Assembly (NCBI RefSeq): GCF_000213175.1
Contig: NW_009799102.1
Location: 721,239-785,238, forward strand
Reading direction: 5' to 3'
Length of the DNA: 64,000 nt
DNA from: Neurospora tetrasperma FGSC 2508
Taxonomy: Eukaryota; Ascomycota; Sordariomycetes; Sordariales; Sordariaceae
How positions within the stretch are numbered: position 1 is the first letter of the stretch; each line of letters starts with the position of its first letter. Of the stretch, positions 1 to 11,929 are shown in pieces. Below the pieces are notes generated by a model that ran no database searches, had not been told where the DNA came from, and saw only the letters and a list, made by a program, of their open reading frames with translations. The translations under genes were made by a program, and so were the position numbers.

Positions 1-3000
1 TCTCTTGTGGACGTGCAGCATAATGTCAAGCTCGTCAAGGATGTCCTTAACCTCGCGCTGAAGTTTCTGTCGTAACAGTTAGCATGTGGGATACAGGAGC
101 ATAGTGCGACGACGAGGAGACTACTTACACCTTCAGGATTGATGTCGAGTAAGGACACGTGTAGATCAGAGGAGTTGACGTATTTCGACCTGGCGCGATA
201 TATCTTGGAGGCTTCTTGCGTCCAGTGCCAGACATGCTGGAATGATATTGTGTGTAAATTTGTCTAGATTCAACCAATTAGCGCAGGGTATACTAGCGTA
301 AAAAAGCACAGTGATACGTACCACTCGCCCAATAGCTTCAGAGAAGATGTCCATTACTTGGGGTTGGCCCTCCTAACGAAAGTTGTTGTCAGCTTGCGTC
401 TATAAGCATCACTTTTGGATAGTGCAATGTAGCTTACATCAGCCCTGGTCCGATCGAAGAAGGTGTTGGAGCATTCGTCTAGTATAATAAGCGCCAGATC
501 GTAAACCGATCTCACTTGGTTTTTGCGGAACGACTTTAAACGTGCCCGTATAGATCGGTGTACTCCCGACAAGTCATGCTTGTTGCTTCCATAGCGCCGC
601 GGAAATGAGGTAATGATTGTGTGCTCGTCAAGAACCCACATCCATAATTGATCAACCATGATGAGCTGCGAAACTTTCTTGATGTCGCTCTTGCACTGGT
701 CACAGCCGTGCTCATCAGTTGTTTCAGAATGATGAGTCCACTTCATAGGCGGCGAAACATCACCCTCGACACGCTGAGCTGAATCTTGATCTTCAAGCTC
801 GTGAACCAGCTCTCTCCCCGTCGCGACTGCGGCACTGGTTATTGTTGGATTCATGGTTTGTTGAGGAGGACTGGGGCGCTTAATCCAGGAGTGTTTAGGC
901 TTCTCTGCCTCCTGGAGTTGATGGATAAAGTCAAGCTTCGTATCTCGGTAGATAACCTGATCCCTATCTCGAGCTTTGGTGGTTCTTAGTGTCCAGTAGT
1001 AAGACTGATCCAATGTGCGACGCGGGTGGAGAGGAGGGTCGTGAAAAAGATACTTCTCCAGCATCCTCTGGTCCCTGAACGTTGACATCGCCTCATAAAG
1101 ACGAGCAGCATCCACAAGATACTGACCAAGCGCGCTGGTAACTCTCAAACGACCAGAATCATCGATGTAACTCCTCTCACTGCGTTGGACATCCCGGCGA
1201 CGCCTGAAGAATTGGTGAAGTGCCAGGTCAACGGTTTGAAGTAGCTTATTTTGGTTGTTGGGATCTTCAGCACCCTCTTTAGGATGTTTAATGCTCCTTC
1301 TCTGAATGTCGGGCTTTGAGAGATTGGTGAGCTTCACTCTCTCTTCCTGTCGAGTTTTCTTCTTGTCTTGCTTTTCTTTCCTTTGTTTCTGCCGAAACTT
1401 GTCGGATTCAATATCGATCAGCCTGGAAATAGTCTCCCTCCTACGGTCCGTTTCCCAGTGGAGATATGGCATCTACAATTGAGAAGACTATCAGCGCCAT
1501 CTTTGTTGGGAAATGTGAGAATCATCAGTGTCATTGACATACAAAGAGAACAATGTTCTTTGGATGCTTCTCGATCTCGTTGGTCTCGGTTGACACTACC
1601 TCGCAGAGAGAACGCATGTGTCTTGCGTGCACTACACCGCTTCGAGTCCCTTGTTGCTGACCTCGCCAATATTGAGGGCTCAAGAGCATGTGCGTTGGGG
1701 TCTGTACTCTCTGATGCCTGAGTTTGCGATTGAGATCTGGTGTTTTGGTTTCGTAGTAGTTGGCAATCGCTTTCTGTGATCGTACGATCAGTGAGCCTGA
1801 AAATATGTTTTGAGCGGTTGTCAAGAGCTTACCTCCACCCACTAAAGTACAACGAGTTATGTCAGTCAGTAGTCAGCAACGAAGATAAGTAATAGTCAAA
1901 AAAAAATCACATACTGCCATATTATTTGATGGAATGTGGAAGTATCGGATCCTTTTTGGCGGCCCTGAACCACCTTCATTCATGCATCGGTTTCTTGACA
2001 AAATGTTCCAATCGCCTTCCGGATCATGGGTGCTCAATTCAGGGTTATCGGTGGTTTTCGGTTCACAAGTAACTCCATTATCGAGGAGGAAGCTCATGGA
2101 TATGCGCTGGTCTGGGAAAGTGCCCTTGAAGCGCCCATCAGTTAACGGTTCGTCAATCGGTGTCAGGAAAGATTCGGAATCTTGACTCGGCCTGTCTGTG
2201 TCGTATTCGGTGCTGAACTGAATAAGGTAAGCATTGACATCTCGCTCAAGGTGATATTCGGTACAGTCCTTCTCGTTGTCTTCTCCAATTCTGTTGCTGG
2301 AATTCTGATTGGATTGACCGCCGTTCTCTGATTGTGTGTTTTTCTTTGTGCGTTGCTTTTTCGCAAGATCTTTGACTTCTTGTCGTCCAGGCTCGTCGGA
2401 TCCCTTATTGTCATCATCTTCACTTCCATCCTTCATCTCTTTTCTCCATTGACGCACCCATTTGATCCCTTCTTTGAAACGATCTGACCTCTTCCACTTG
2501 TCACGACTGTCCCCTAGTTGGCTTACAACACTATCCTCCTTCTCGACCTTTGGCTGCTGGTCTGAAAAGAGCCTGGACTGGCGGGCTGGAGTCTTGCTGA
2601 GCACGGTTCGCAAGATTTCTATCCGCTTGTATTGAGCCTCGATGGCAATAGCCACACTTCCCATTCTCTTTTCAAGCCACTCGTTGGCTCTTGCTTGGGA
2701 GACAGACTCAATCGTGAGGGGTTCGCCATCAGGAACAGCATGACCCGCTTTTTTGAGCTGCTCTTGGGCGGTCTTCAAGTGGTTCTCCCATTTGTCGTTG
2801 TCGGTGGTAACAGGGAATTTCTCCATGGTCTTTGCTAGTTCCAAGTAGAATTTGCCATATTGAACCTTTCGTTCGTGCTCCCAATGCGGGTGACTGGGCT
2901 TCAGGAATTCGGCTCGATCGCGTATTTCGATGCATCCAAAGTAGTGTTGGACAGCATCTTCGACGGTGGTGTCATGAGGTTCTGTGGAAAGACAACTGGT

Positions 3001-3078
3001 AGGTTCATCTTCTGGATCGTGGTGCGTGAGGTTTCGAGGACTGCAGGCATCCACAAAGGCTCGAGCAATTTGTCGCAT
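1..3078 (-). CDS. CorA-like fungal membrane protein, C-terminus beyond the window
   Basis: Seven exon pieces join in one phase: 3078-1915, 1841-1833, 1773-1543, 1472-438, 372-322, 236-129 and 66-1, giving about 888 residues before the left edge. Every junction has GT..AG borders and all introns are phase 0, which supports the model. Recognisable stretches, in order, are HIPSNNMAWVEKAIANYY, HARHMRSLCEVVS, MPYLHWETDRRR, RRTLDQSYYWTL, QLWMWVLDEHTIITSFPRRY, RSVYDLALIILDECS and DILDELDIMLHVHK. This order is typical of a large ascomycete family whose missing C-terminus normally carries a CorA-type two-helix membrane domain (family knowledge, not visible here). The middle of exon 1 is highly charged and probably disordered. 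The start at 3078 is the first Met after an in-frame stop; further 5' exons are possible (see 3079-3414). The second exon is only 9 nt. Function is unknown; metal transport is only an inference. Confidence 0.8.
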
Positions 3079-3414
3079 GACGAAGGAATGGTGCGTTCAT
3101 CCGTAGAGGCAGGTTGGATTGCTGTAGAGATGCTCCACAATAGCACGACAGTAGCAAAGACAACGACAATGACAGGTAGAGAACCGAGTACGGCTGGGTG
3201 CCTGAGGGGGAGGTGTCCAGATGGAGTTCTTGGTAAAGCGTCTAGAGAATAGATATGTTCTGACAGATAGGTGCTTCTGCCTTAACTTACAATGTCTAGA
3301 TGTGATAGCAATGTGCTCGACATAATCGTGATCAAATTGCCCCCGGCGACATTGAAAGTTCGTTGAAGAGAAGGCGACGAATAACAAGACGAGAAATGCC
3401 AGGTAGTAATGCAT
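3079..3414 (-). other. Possible upstream exons with signal-peptide and TM segments
   Basis: On the minus strand 3414-3291 opens with MHYYLAFLVLLFVAFSS, which looks like a signal peptide or membrane anchor. It ends at a strong GTAAGT donor (3290). An acceptor at 3242 restores the frame, and the next stretch encodes a hydrophobic helix (PVIVVVFATVVLLW) before drifting into a different frame from the main ORF at 3078. This is either the 5' end of the CorA-like gene with a further unresolved intron, or a small separate membrane-protein gene overlapping it. The intron would be 49 nt, at the short end for Neurospora. Confidence 0.35.
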
Positions 3415-5381
3415 GGAACCGGAAAGGCAACCTTCAAAGCTGGAGCGAGGCCATATTCGAAAAGCTGAAGAGGGGGATGCAGAAGTACTGTGTGGTGACC
3501 ACTTGAGGCCCAGTCGATGTTGCACGACATCAAGCCCCCTAATGTTCCATGGGCTGGCCCGGAGGAAACCCCATCATGACCCTTGATATTCCCTCGAGAT
3601 ACCGAGGAAAGAGGAGGAAGGAGATTTGTCGATCAGTGCAGAGAGAGAAGAGACTCTGTGCAACAGATAAAAGGGACCTTGTGCATTAGTGTGAAACACT
3701 GTGAGCCCTGCGATTACATCCAAAATGTGATGGTTTCCCGTGCTGACATGAACTATGAAATGAGATGGATGTGGTACGGGGCGGGTAGGGTGAACTGGTG
3801 CGAGGGCAAAAGAGGTCGAGATAGGTCGCGGTCGACCGAGCACGCCCAGGCATTGGGTGATCATTGGAAGCCGGCGAGAGGGGAAAAGTGAGGGGACGAA
3901 GGGTTGACTGGCGAGACGGGATGGAATGACGGATATGCGTGGTGTTGAGACACCATAAGGTCGTCCAAAAAAAACACAGCCGCCCAACAGAAACTAGCAA
4001 TTCGCGAGCTGGGGTCGATGTGGGACAGCTGGATGTTGCCTGACAGCGGAGGCGGTGTTACGGCTGTTACCTGGCAAGCGGCGCAAGCTTGTGACATCCT
4101 CTAGTAAGGGAACTGAAGTATCTTGTGCATGTGCTGAAGGGGGGGGGGGGTTGGGGTTCGAAAAGGGAAACATGTCCGAGGCATAGAAGGATCCAATTGC
4201 AGTTTCCAGGTGGTGAGTGAAGCCGTGAACACCGGCGGTGGTGATGGTGTCGATGAGGCTCGGAGCCTGATCGCTTCATGAAAGATGCAACGACCGGAAG
4301 TTGTGATGGAAGGAACAAGCCGGAATATCCACTGTAATGTCAGCAAGCGGCAGAGAACGGGAAGCTGTGGGCCTTATCGAGCCTATCAATCTGGTGCCGG
4401 TGGCAAATGGCGGGTACTGAAGAGGAAAGAAGGTGCTAACTGCAGTGCCAACGAATCTCGACCGAACTCGTGTCCGATATTTCAACTCAAGTGATGAATC
4501 ATGAACCTCAAGAAGGAAGGAGCGCCCGAAGCTGAAAACTCTGCGCATTCAGCACCCAATTGATGATGCATCGATCTTCTCTCATGTCGACCTGAGCGGG
4601 AGGGAAGGAGAGAATCTTCAATTGGAAGCCCGACATCCTCCAACAGAGAAATCCAATCCATCAACCCCACGACACTCAGTTACCCCGCTCCAACAGCACG
4701 GCTTCAAAATTGACCTCCGTCGTCGCTCCGCACTCCTCAGATGGCATAAGTTCTCGCTTAGAAATATATACACCTTCTCGGACAAATAGGCGTCGTGTAC
4801 GAGCCACAGAAGGGTAGCTGCTCATGTTGTACGACGCGAACGAACAGCCTTACTTCAGGATTTGATGACCTTCTGGGTCTGGATTCTGCTGCTTGGGTGA
4901 GCTCCATTCGCCCTCTCCCTCTATTTACCCTGCTCGATATCCAAAACAGAGACGCTGAGTGACCGAACATGGTTCAGGTTTTCGGTGGGCTCGAGCTCTT
5001 TGCGTCGGCCCACTGACAGTCGGGGAAGTGGAAGTTGGCTTTGCTTTCTTGTCTATCATCCATTTGAAGTCTACGTCCCTGATCCTCCAGTAGGGCCTTC
5101 TGGGATACCTGATCGCAAACATTGTCGCCAGCCTGACTGTCGAGGGTGGCAGGGTGGATGCGACCCAAGATATAAGTGGGGTTTCGCTTCAAGGCTCGTG
5201 GCGATCCGGGGGAAGGCTACAGTACCCGCCCAGCCAACGGCCCTCTAGGCGCGAGTGAACCAAGGTATATACTCAGGCTTGTTCACTGCTCGGGATTGAT
5301 GTCTGGCATCCAATTACTAATGTCTGTGTGAACAGAATACTAAAAGTTTATCTTTGACAAAGAAAGAGAAAAGATAAAGTC
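3415..5381. other. Intergenic, no gene seen
   Basis: About 2 kb between two minus-strand genes. Open frames here are short, overlap on both strands and show no recognisable domain. A run of 13 G at about 4139-4151 is the only striking local feature. It should contain the promoter of the CorA-like gene and the 3' end of the PTH11-type gene. Confidence 0.6.
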
Positions 5382-6865
5382 TCAACACCGCAGAGGCCAG
5401 TTCTCCTCGTCTCTTTCCACTCCAATCCAAATCTCGTTCTTCACCATGATCGCCCCCGCTGTCTTGGCTGCATTACACTCTGTCGAGACGATTGTAGTCG
5501 AAGTAAGTGACTTCAAAGCTGTTATATGGGTGGTGGATGAACTGTCGTGTGCCGACATAGTAATTCTACTCCCTTGGCTATGAGCCGTCGTCCCTCGACT
5601 TCGGCTTCGCTCTGCGTTATATAACCCTAGTATGTCGTCTACGCTGTCGTTCCCCCTCCTCCTCCTGTTCTTTCTTTGCATGCTGGCTGGGCTTAGTGGC
5701 GTTTGGAATGTGTCGATATCCCGTAGGGACTCCATGTCGACAATAGTGTGTGATGAGGCCGAGTCGCGGACGTATGCTGGCGGTGGGGGGCTCGGACTGC
5801 GTTCAACTTTGCTGCCTGCTCCAGCTGTGGGTGCTTTGTGGTCTCCTGATGACTTTTGTTGTTGTTCTTGTTTGTGTTGCTCAACTATCGTGAATTCCGG
5901 CATTTCCAGGTTGTTTTGGTTGGGTGGATGGTATTCATGGTCTTCTGTCATTCCACGGCGTCGGAGATATAACGGACGCAGGGTCGGTATGCCCAGGCAT
6001 ACCATGGCTACTGCTATCTCGGCACCGGCCCAGATAAAGTACGGGGCAAAGTTGTCTACAGTTGGTCAGCACATGCAGACAATCCTTCAGGGATCGTGGT
6101 CAGCTTACAAGTGTAATCCCAGATGTTGAGATGTGACAACACAACGGTTCTAGTGATGCCGCAAGCACCAGCTCTGTAACATGTCAGTTTGATCCCTTAC
6201 CACACAGGACTAACAACGAGTATCTCGAGTACTCACATTACACCGAGGCTCATTCCACTCGCCAACATCATCTTCTCCCGTCGTGGCATCCTCAAAGACC
6301 AGATGAAGAGCCACGGGAAAATGGCAAAGATGAAATCACAGACACTGGACCACACTCCCAACCCAACACTCATCGGCTGAATCTTGATGTGCCATTTCCC
6401 GGGAGTTCTCAACGGATCCCAGCTAGCTTTTCTCGGTGTCGTCTGATTCCATAGCATGACCACCAACGCAAACGACGTCCCTGCCGTCACCACAATCAGC
6501 GCCCACAGTGCCATTTTCTGTCCCCTCAACTGAACCACTCTCAATAAGAAGAATCCCATGGACAACTTGGCCATGGCGTTGCCGGTTATCGCAAAGGAAT
6601 TGGCGACATAGCTCCAAAAGATGGATCTCGACGTGTTCTCGAGCGACAGCGACCACAGACTGGCGCCCATGCCAAAGTGGACCGAGACATGAAGGAAGGT
6701 GGCGAAGAGAAGAAGAAAGAGGCCGGTCAGGACGTAGACGTAGTCTTCGGTACCGATGAACTTGACGATGTGGATGCGGGTATAAAGGCGTAGGAACATG
6801 AAGGAGAGTGAGAGAAGGGTCATGGACCAAACGGCGACGACTACTTCTTGTTGGCGATGTTCCAT
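5382..6865 (-). CDS. PTH11-type seven-TM (fungal rhodopsin-like domain) membrane protein
   Basis: Exons 6865-6237, 6173-6109 and 6055-5382 join in frame to 455 residues. The donors are GTGAGT and GTAAGC and the acceptors ACAG and GTAG. The first 300 or so residues form hydrophobic helices: helix 1 about 9-30 with LYTRI at its end, then the FIGTEDYVYVLTG loop, and further helices including MALWALIVVTAGTSFALVV and CDFIFAIFPWLFIW. The second exon gives GACGITRTVVL and the third FAPYFIWAGAEIAVAMVCLGIPTLRPLY. This is the layout of the fungal 'rhodopsin domain' integral membrane family related to PTH11/SAT4. The C-terminal 170 residues are a polar Pro/Ser/Gln-rich cytoplasmic tail. There is no CFEM domain in front. 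Ligand and signalling partner are unknown; plasma-membrane location is inferred. Confidence 0.88.
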
Positions 6866-8099
6866 GATGCCAACTGGTCGTTTATCGAATCATTGTCGAA
6901 GTCGTTTGTTTGCCGTCACTGCATGCAAGTGATTGCCGTTTAACCTCGTTCGAGATTTGGTGGGTATGGGAAGAAGAAGAAAGAAAGAAAGAAAAAAAGA
7001 CCTGATGGAGTGACTAGTCTAGCAGCGAACGATCACTGCGTGCCGAACTGAGACAAGAAACGTGGTGGGCATGTCTCAAGTTTTGGTTGACGGCCGAAGA
7101 AGAAAAGTTGGAAGTCCAGACTCTCGGAGCAACCTATCACGACATTTCTCCTCGGCAAGCAAGATTGTCTGCCCTGTTCTCATGATTTGCTCATCACTTC
7201 ATCTTATCGAACTTGCTGGCCTGTCAGGCCTGTTGGATTCCCCAACTGTCCCCATCGAACGGGTATGCCTACCACGTGAGTGGCAACACCGTAGTAGCTG
7301 GATGACTGGTTCGATAGGTAACTTTGTGGGGGGTGACGATGGATATTTGGGATATCATAATCTCCAATCACCACTTCAAGTCCATCGGAATGGCCAAAAA
7401 GCCCAAGCCTCCCTTCTTCTCACTGGAACACATTGGAATAAACGTCGACCATTCATCTGTGTTACCTCGTCCAAGCTCCCCTGCCGTACGTGAAGATGGT
7501 GGGCTGCTGTGGGCTACTAGCACTTATACCTCCCTGTCCGAGGGCGCGGATTGGCTGGAATTGCGACAAGGACTGACCAACGGGAGAGAGCAGGGTTAAC
7601 CGCTGAAGAGACAGGGGTCACGAACTGGGGATTAGCTTGGGCGTAATATAGGGCTTTTAAGCGCCTGCACTGGGAGGGAGGTATTGGAGATGTTGATGTC
7701 ATTGATAATGCTCTGGAGGGTGTTTCAGCGCGCCATTGCCGTGATGAGACAGAACTGGTAGATTGCCTTGGTGTGCAGCCTGCCTCGGTACCGACCTAGG
7801 CGCTACCAAGAGCTTCTGATGATGTATGTCGTTGAACCCTAACCCTCCACTACATTAGTCAGATGCAGCAGAGTCTGTACTCCACAACTCCAGGTCCTTC
7901 CCAACCCCGGCCCCTGTCAAAATCGATCTCGATCTCGATGACAAGGAACCACCACACAATTGGCGCCAAAAACTTCCACACACACACACACATCTAATTT
8001 TTTCTTCCCACACCCATAAGCATAGAGCTACAAGGTACATAAATGACTCAACCAGCACTTTCTTCCAACAATCCAAATAGGAATGATTGATAGCCGCTT
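6866..8099. other. Intergenic with short tandem motifs
   Basis: 1.2 kb holding the upstream region of the PTH11-type gene and the 5' flank of tRNA-Lys. It contains a tandem TCGATC-type run (7923-7940), two telomere-like AACCCT units (7835-7846) and a CA-rich run near 7977-7992. No coding frame is convincing. Confidence 0.6.
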
Positions 8100-8187
8100 G
8101 CCCGGCTAGCTCAATCGGTAGAGCGTGAGACTCTTAAGGAGGTACTCCGTAATCTCAAGGTTGTGGGTTCGACCCCCACGTCGGGCT
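8100..8187 (+). tRNA. tRNA-Lys(CTT) with 15-nt intron
   Basis: The acceptor stem GCCCGGC pairs with GTCGGGC (one G-T wobble), with discriminator T at 8187. The D-arm starts TAGCTCAATCGGTAGAGC, the anticodon CTT is at 8133-8135, and the T-arm is GTGGGTTCGACCCCCAC. A 15-nt insert (8137-8151) sits between positions 37 and 38, the canonical place for a nuclear tRNA intron. The mature 73-nt sequence is identical to the intronless tRNA at 32614-32686. Confidence 0.96.
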
Positions 8188-8890
8188 CAATTCCCGTCGT
8201 TCCTTACTTTTTTTCTGCAATTTTTTCCTTTTTCTTTTCAGATTTTTGCATTTTCCGGTGACCTTCCTGGCCTTCGTTGTCGAGGGGCACTCGTCGTCGT
8301 CTTCATCGTTTCTCCTACTCCTCTTTTTGTAGTTTTACACCCCTTTATCATCGTTTTCCTCGTCCTCCTCCTCCTCTGTCTTGGCTGCTGCCTTTATTCC
8401 TTTTTGGCCTTTCTGCTTTCCTGTTCTCCTCAGCTCTTCAGACGCAGACGCAGATTTAATCGAGCTCGGGCGGCGTTGCATTTTCTTGCTTCTTCTTGTT
8501 TTAAGGTCGATCGTCGCCGATTTGTCCCAAGATTCCTTGTCGTGTCCATGTCTGCGAAGGTTTGTGATCGTCTCGTGTAAGGTGTCCCGCGTATATCCAA
8601 CGGATGAGGAAATCATGAAAACGGTTTCGGATCCATTGTGAGTTACATATATAGTGGGCTTTCTCGAGTTTTTCTGGTGAACAGAACAATTTTCGTCTTT
8701 GGGGTTTGTCGAATTTGGTTGCTGTGCACATTATCGCCTTGTGTTATAAACAATCTTGCATTTAAGCGATCATGTACCACAGCGTCTTGAAGCCATTAAC
8801 CATCCACATGGTACCAGTGAACGCATTTATCCGGAGTCATTAACATCATACCCAAGCCCAATCCTCCACGCCCGCCGCGTTGTCGCTTAT
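8188..8890. other. Intergenic, T-rich
   Basis: The spacer starts with pyrimidine-rich DNA just after the tRNA, including TTTTTTTC at about 8210 that could end Pol III transcription. The rest is 3' flank of the b561 gene. Open frames on both strands are low-complexity and overlap each other; I see no gene. Confidence 0.55.
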
Positions 8891-10525
8891 TTACCGCCCA
8901 CCCCTGACCCCATTCCCCCTCTTGCCCTCCTCCTCATCCTCACTACTACTCAAATCATCCTCACTCATGCTCAACCTAAAATATTCCCCATCCGCTCCCG
9001 CACCTCCATTCCTCGCCATCAGCGCATGACTCTCAACCTCCCCATCTTCCATCGTCCCCTTTCCATTCTGCCCGCCATTCTCACCCGCCATCGCCTTCCT
9101 CTGTGCCGCCCTCCAAACCCACCAAGCCACCACAACCGCCTCCATACCCATGAAAATCCCGACCCCCCACACATCAACCCTACTATGCCCGCTCAACAAC
9201 AATCCCAAAACAACATTAACCCACCCGGCCACCACTGCCCACCGCCCAAGCCAGATATGTCCATGGGAGATCCACGTCCTCCTGCGGATCCTCAGGAAAT
9301 CCATGTGATGTCTCCACCCCAGAATCGCCTGGACTACCAGCAGGAAAGTAACAGCGAGACCAAGCCACTGGTGAACGGTAGATGGGATGTGGCGACCGGT
9401 CATGTACAAGCCTACGCCAGCGCCGGCGAGGGTGAAGATGGACGCGAGGGCTTGCACAAGCCAATGTTTCTGGAAGGCGTTGCCGGAGGAGCGGATCAAG
9501 ATGACACCGAGGGGGAAGAGGATGAGGAAGGCAACGGTCATGAAGAAGGCGTGCGTTTTGGGGAGAGGGTTGGCGGTTACTTTATCTAGCCAGCCCGAGG
9601 CGGAGAGGGGTTTAGTGGAGGTACCGAGGAGGTTGTTGGTGTTGGGGACGATGGCTAGAGTCTTGAGCAGGTCGTCGACGGTCGGCTTTCCTAGGTAGTT
9701 GCTGCTGCCGCTGCCGAGGACGGAGCGCGTCATGTCGGCCCAGAAAAAGCCGTATCCGCCTGTTTCGGAGCCGTGATGGCGGTGCATCTTCAGATGCGCA
9801 TCGCGGGGGAAGGTTCCGCTGAAATCTTGGCGGTCGTTCCAGGCCCAGAGGAAAGGCTGAGATGCAGAAGTGGCGGAGATGGAAGTCCGCCAGGACCCCG
9901 AACCGGATGACCACAGGGAGCAGGAGTAGCAGGCGAGCAAGACGTCGGCGATATACGTCTTGGTGCCGGCTGCGGGGATGATGGGGTGTTCGTCGTGTTC
10001 GTCGTGTCTTTTGGCTTTCACTTTGACTTTACCCTCCTCCTTGCTAGCAGCGGGCACGGTACCGGCTTCTTTCCAACTCGATGCCAGAACCTGGACGTCA
10101 AACCCTTTCCCAGCTACTGTCCCAAAATCGTCGATCAACTGCGGTTGACGATGTCCTTCCACTGTCCGCACGCTCACTACGGGCTCCTTTTCGGTACCAT
10201 TTACAGGGTCGCCGTAGACGATAAACATCAAGGCTCCTGCCATGGTCTGCCCTGTGCCAATGGCCGTCCATCCATTTGCGTTCCAGCGAGTGATGGTAAG
10301 GTGGAAGTAGATGTCGTGAGAGGAAGTGGTGGTGTTGGGGAGGGAGAAGGAGGAGAGGCAGAAGTCGGCTGCTCCTGAAGTAAGACCGGTTTGGCAGTAT
10401 TGGACTTTGTTGTTGTTGTCGGTGGTTGTGGTAGTGGCAGTGGTAGTTGAAGCGCCGAGCAGGGGTTGTGTGAAGAGGGAGACGGAGAGGAGCAGCGCTC
10501 CGAGGAGGGAGGTGAGGTGCGCCAT
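8891..10525 (-). CDS. DOMON + cytochrome b561 membrane protein
   Basis: A single-exon 544-residue protein. I chose the Met at 10525 because it opens a clean signal peptide (MAHLTSLLGALLLSVSLF); an in-frame Met at 10579 would put 18 polar residues in front. The N-terminal half is a DOMON/CDH-cytochrome-like secreted domain with the pattern CQTGLTSGAADFCLSSFSL, GWTAIGTGQTMAGALMFIVY and SWRTS. The C-terminal part has five to six helices with the b561 histidines: KTHAFF (about 325), QKHWLV (about 352), VHQWLG (about 384) and SHGH (about 421). In this family such His pairs bind two hemes for transmembrane electron transfer; electron donor and acceptor here are unknown. The cytoplasmic tail is acidic and Ser-rich. 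The linker between the domains has a Lys/His-rich insert, probably disordered. Confidence 0.92.
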   Translation of the reverse strand: MAHLTSLLGALLLSVSLFTQPLLGASTTTATTTTTDNNNKVQYCQTGLTSGAADFCLSSFSLPNTTTSSHDIYFHLTITRWNANGWTAIGTGQTMAGALMFIVYGDPVNGTEKEPVVSVRTVEGHRQPQLIDDFGTVAGKGFDVQVLASSWKEAGTVPAASKEEGKVKVKAKRHDEHDEHPIIPAAGTKTYIADVLLACYSCSLWSSGSGSWRTSISATSASQPFLWAWNDRQDFSGTFPRDAHLKMHRHHGSETGGYGFFWADMTRSVLGSGSSNYLGKPTVDDLLKTLAIVPNTNNLLGTSTKPLSASGWLDKVTANPLPKTHAFFMTVAFLILFPLGVILIRSSGNAFQKHWLVQALASIFTLAGAGVGLYMTGRHIPSTVHQWLGLAVTFLLVVQAILGWRHHMDFLRIRRRTWISHGHIWLGRWAVVAGWVNVVLGLLLSGHSRVDVWGVGIFMGMEAVVVAWWVWRAAQRKAMAGENGGQNGKGTMEDGEVESHALMARNGGAGADGEYFRLSMSEDDLSSSEDEEEGKRGNGVRGGR

Positions 10526-11929
10526 TAGGTTGTAGAAAGACCTCGCTGGAGTTGCTGGGCGATGCAACAACTCACTCAAGACGAAGAATGAGAGGATGAT
10601 GTGGGAAGAGGGAGAAGAAGAAAAGTTTCATGGGATGGATGAATAAACGGGCCACTCGGGACTCGGCGTGCGCTAGTGTAGTGGCAGATCTGCTGCCCGA
10701 TGGCTGGGACGGCGGGGGGGTGATGAGTGGGGCGCTGACGGGCCGCGTTGGTGGGTTTTCTTGCTGAGTGACCGATGACCGATGCGGGCAGTTTTTGGTG
10801 TTCGTTCCTCTTTTTCTTTTTCAACTTAAAAAAAGTTCAATGTCCCGTCCCTTCGTTTTCTTCCTCATCGTTGTCGGTTCATAATGGATGCTATCCCAAA
10901 TCACCGAGTCGAGAAGAAATCAACCTACCATGGGCCAACTACACTACTTTGGCGCAACCACAGACATGTGACATGTTTGGCGCGCACCTTGCGGCTTTTT
11001 GGCGCGAAAAAAGGTCACCTAGCTTGCCTAGAGGTATGTAGTCAGGCGCAAATCCTCACCTCAGCTTCTTTGGAACCGAGGGCGCTGTCGTGCACCGCTG
11101 CCTGACCACCACTGCGACCGATCGCCAATCGCCGAGACTTCCGGTATTTACCACGGCCGCTGAGTGGCTGAATTGCATGCATGGACTTCTTATTCTCCAA
11201 TTGTTCGGCAATGCGTCTATGACGTTTTCCCCACGATTATCGATACCAACTGCAGTGGTGCTCGGAATAGTGGCATAACATTCATTTCCCTTTTGTTTTT
11301 GTACACAGGCCAATCCATACCAGGCCGACGGTAGCGGGTCCGGCCGCTATTGCCACTGATGTGCGCAGGGATCCCAGGGCCCGGGAGTCAGGAACGTCAG
11401 ACACGCCAGGCACGCCAGGCACACCGCGGGCCACGGAAAAAGGGACGAACAGGGGACGACATCTCGCAAAGAGGTGAAGGGGAGATGGGACGAACGAGTG
11501 GGATCTTTAAACTGACTTCATTTTGAGCGAGGACTCATAGACCACGAACAACGGCCTCTCCTATAACCAGCACTAACACAAACAACTATCCTATCAAAAT
11601 GCCGGCCCTAGCAATCAATATACCCAAAGGTGATGATGTAAAACAAGAGGGACCTCAAAAGCCCCTAACACACCTCCAAACCCCCTTTTTGCGCCGTTCA
11701 CGATACTTGACAAATGCTTACCACAGAGCCGTTAACCTTTCTCCCGGCCTTCCTTGCGCCACCAAAAAGAGCCATCCATCAAAGCAGAACCAGCCAACCA
11801 ACCAACCAAACGACCATGACCATGTCCAGTACAAACCTCACTCCATCTCGACACCTCCCTCCCTCCCTCCCCCTTTCATACATACTAAACCCCAAAGAAG
11901 GACGCTCCGTCATTTGCTGCATACCTAAC
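10526..11929. other. Intergenic, no gene seen
   Basis: The left part is the promoter of the b561 gene, and the right part near 11929 is the 3' flank of the C2H2-like gene. Short repeats of 'caggcac(g)c' occur near 11405-11425. No coding frame with recognisable content. Confidence 0.55.

Noticed and set aside
4139-4151. G-quadruplex at the G run
   Set aside because: A single uninterrupted G run followed by TTGGGG is not enough to claim a structured regulatory element.
8756-9589. 277-codon plus-strand frame over the b561 gene
   Set aside because: Antisense to a clear DOMON/b561 protein; Pro/His-rich low-complexity product.
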